Assembly: GCA_030765735.1 (NCBI GenBank)
Contig: JAVCBZ010000097.1
Coordinates: forward strand, 1-7,010
DNA length: 7,010 nucleotides
Origin: Candidatus Susulua stagnicola
GTDB lineage: Bacteria; Omnitrophota; Gorgyraeia; Duberdicusellales; 4484-171
Direction: 5' to 3'
The position numbers and the translations under genes were made by a program. The notes below the pieces were generated by a model. The model was not told the DNA's origin and did not search any database. It saw nothing but the letters and a program-made list of their open reading frames with translations. Positions 5,871 to 7,010 of the stretch are shown piece by piece (positions within the stretch are counted from its first letter, which is position 1; each line of letters starts with the position of its first letter).

Positions 5871-7010
5871 TTAAATCATTAAAATGCGATAAAAATCATC
5901 CCCTAAGATTCTTTTCAGCTCACCTTGAAGATATTTTTCTACTTCTTTAGACGTAGAAAGCTTTAAGGCCTCTTGGAGAGCAGCTTTAGCATCTTTGAGA
6001 TTAATATTACTAATTAACTCTTTTATCTTAGGAACTTGTGGTATAGACATGCTAAACCTATCTAACCCCATTCCTAAAAGTAAAAACGAAAATATAGGAT
6101 CTCCAGACATTTCCCCACACATTCCAACCCAAATATCATTCTGAATTGCAGCTTCAATAGTCTTTTTTATTAATCTTAATACTGCTGGATGACCAGGTTC
6201 ATAAAGATACGCAACTTTTTCGTTAGTCCTGTCTACAGCTAAAGAATATTGAATTAAATCATTAGTGCCAATACTAAAAAAATCACACTCTTTTGCTAAA
6301 ATATCAGCAGTCAAAGCAGCAGAAGGAACCTCGATCATAACTCCTATTGAAATATTTTCGTCAAATTTTTTGCCCTCTTTACTTAACTCTTTCTTACATT
6401 TATCTAAAAGTGTTTTTGCTTGCCTTAACTCTTCTATCCCCGAAATCATTGGAAACATAATCTTTACATTACCATTTACAGAAGCTCTTAAAATCGCTTT
6501 TAACTGAACTTTAAATACTTCTGGGCGAGCTAAGCAAAACCTAATCGCTCTCCAACCTAGAAAAGGACTCATTTCATGAGGAACTTCTGGTTGTGAAAGA
6601 AATTTATCACCACCAATGTCAATTGTTCTAAAAATAACTGAATATGGTGAAACTTCTTTTGCTACTTTACTGTATGAATTAAATTGCTCCTCTTCAGAAG
6701 GTAAATCTCGTCTACCTAAGAAAATATATTCAGTTCTATAAAGACCAATACCCTCAGCACCATACTTTCTAATTAAGGAAAGCTCTTCAGGAAGTTCAAT
6801 ATTACCAGAGACTACTATTGCTTTTCCATCTTTAGTACAAACTTTGACAGCCTTTGGTATATGAATCGCCTTTACTTCTTTAGTGTAAAGAGTCGACTTT
6901 TTCCGATATTCTTTTAAAACTTTTTCTGTAGGTCGTACTATAACAATTCCTGAAGACCCATCAACAATAATCTTATCTCCAGAACTTATATTATCTGTAG
7001 CTATTTCTAA
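5871..7010 (-). CDS. ptsI: PTS enzyme I (phosphoenolpyruvate-protein phosphotransferase), C-terminal 379 residues
   Basis: Takes phosphate from PEP and passes it to HPr, starting the phosphotransferase cascade; cytoplasmic and dimeric through this C-terminal PEP-binding barrel. The frame is open from base 7010 to TAA at 5873-5871, and the 5' end is outside. By visible-residue numbering: GLYRTE at 89-94 (Arg92), FRTIDIGGDK at 127-136 (Arg128), PFLGWRAIR from 149, MFPMI, IEVPSAA with the Mg-binding Glu227, FFSIGTNDL with Asp251, and VGMCGE with the catalytic Cys298. These match Escherichia coli enzyme I closely. The missing part (about 195-200 residues) would hold the HPr-binding domain and the phospho-histidine, which should lie some 15-20 codons beyond the edge. 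An ATG at 6572 is internal, since conserved enzyme I sequence continues upstream. No EII genes are visible, so a transport or a regulatory role (for example with HPr kinase) cannot be decided. Confidence 0.96.
   Translation of the reverse strand, partial: LEIATDNISSGDKIIVDGSSGIVIVRPTEKVLKEYRKKSTLYTKEVKAIHIPKAVKVCTKDGKAIVVSGNIELPEELSLIRKYGAEGIGLYRTEYIFLGRRDLPSEEEQFNSYSKVAKEVSPYSVIFRTIDIGGDKFLSQPEVPHEMSPFLGWRAIRFCLARPEVFKVQLKAILRASVNGNVKIMFPMISGIEELRQAKTLLDKCKKELSKEGKKFDENISIGVMIEVPSAALTADILAKECDFFSIGTNDLIQYSLAVDRTNEKVAYLYEPGHPAVLRLIKKTIEAAIQNDIWVGMCGEMSGDPIFSFLLLGMGLDRFSMSIPQVPKIKELISNINLKDAKAALQEALKLSTSKEVEKYLQGELKRILGDDFYRILMI

Larger units (their letters stand above)
422..7010 (-). other. 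Probable single transcription unit ptsI-NTase-pheA-hisC-aroF-tyrA-cmk
   Basis: Seven genes on one strand have junctions of +1, +10, +28, +3, -4 and -4 bases, leaving no room for internal terminators; the promoter must lie upstream of the window. Co-transcription is inferred from spacing. lepA, 90 bases further on, may or may not belong to it. Confidence 0.75.

Noticed and set aside
6265..6507. Plus-strand open frame of 80 codons opposite ptsI
   Set aside because: It lies entirely within conserved enzyme I coding sequence on the other strand and has no recognisable features.
5871..6572. ATG at 6572 as the start of a short 233-residue enzyme I-like protein
   Set aside because: Translation upstream stays in frame to base 7010 and contains conserved enzyme I motifs (GLYRTE, FRTIDIGGDK), so the ATG is internal and the gene is cut by the window edge, not truncated.
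1..7010. Mobile elements, CRISPR arrays, tRNA/rRNA genes, defence systems or an undescribed gene cluster
   Set aside because: Every stretch over 30 bases except the cmk-lepA gap is occupied by a recognisable housekeeping or metabolic gene; I saw no direct repeat arrays, terminal inverted repeats, transposase motifs or clover-leaf sequences.

Overview
The window carries eight genes, all on the minus strand and packed almost end to end, so the transcript runs from high to low coordinates. It is AT-rich (about one third G+C by eye) and uses AT-rich codons (AAA, AGA, ATA, TTA). The proteins are clearly bacterial. The gene neighbourhood and protein style fit an uncultured, low-GC bacterium, possibly Omnitrophota or a related candidate phylum; that placement is a low-confidence inference. 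No mobile element, tRNA, rRNA, CRISPR array or phage gene is visible, and the only non-coding stretch longer than 30 bases is the 90-base cmk-lepA gap.

In transcription order the layout is as follows. ptsI (7010-5871) encodes the C-terminal part of PTS enzyme I, whose 5' end lies beyond the window. One base later comes a sugar-phosphate nucleotidyltransferase (5869-5138). An aromatic amino acid block follows: pheA, chorismate mutase/prephenate dehydratase/ACT (5127-4063); a HisC-family aminotransferase (4034-2925); aroF, a type I-beta DAHP synthase with an N-terminal regulatory domain (2921-1905); and tyrA, a prephenate/arogenate dehydrogenase (1908-1069). Next is cmk, cytidylate kinase (1072-422), and after a 90-base gap lepA, elongation factor 4, whose first 110 codons are inside the window (331-1).

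The aromatic block covers entry to the shikimate pathway (PEP + erythrose-4-phosphate to DAHP), chorismate to prephenate, and both branches to phenylalanine and tyrosine, with the aminotransferase as the likely final step. The intervening shikimate steps are not in the window. aroA (EPSP synthase), which often sits between tyrA and cmk in other bacteria, is absent: tyrA and cmk overlap by four bases. Feedback-type domains are present on DAHP synthase and PheA but not on TyrA. Junctions are tight: two ATGA overlaps, one 1-base gap, and strong Shine-Dalgarno sequences before pheA, hisC and aroF. This argues for one polycistronic unit from ptsI through cmk.

This is largely ordinary housekeeping metabolism, and I found no convincing undescribed system. 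The points worth a second look are the missing aroA, the aminotransferase's real substrate, the possible NADP preference of TyrA, and the SD-less starts of lepA and the nucleotidyltransferase.
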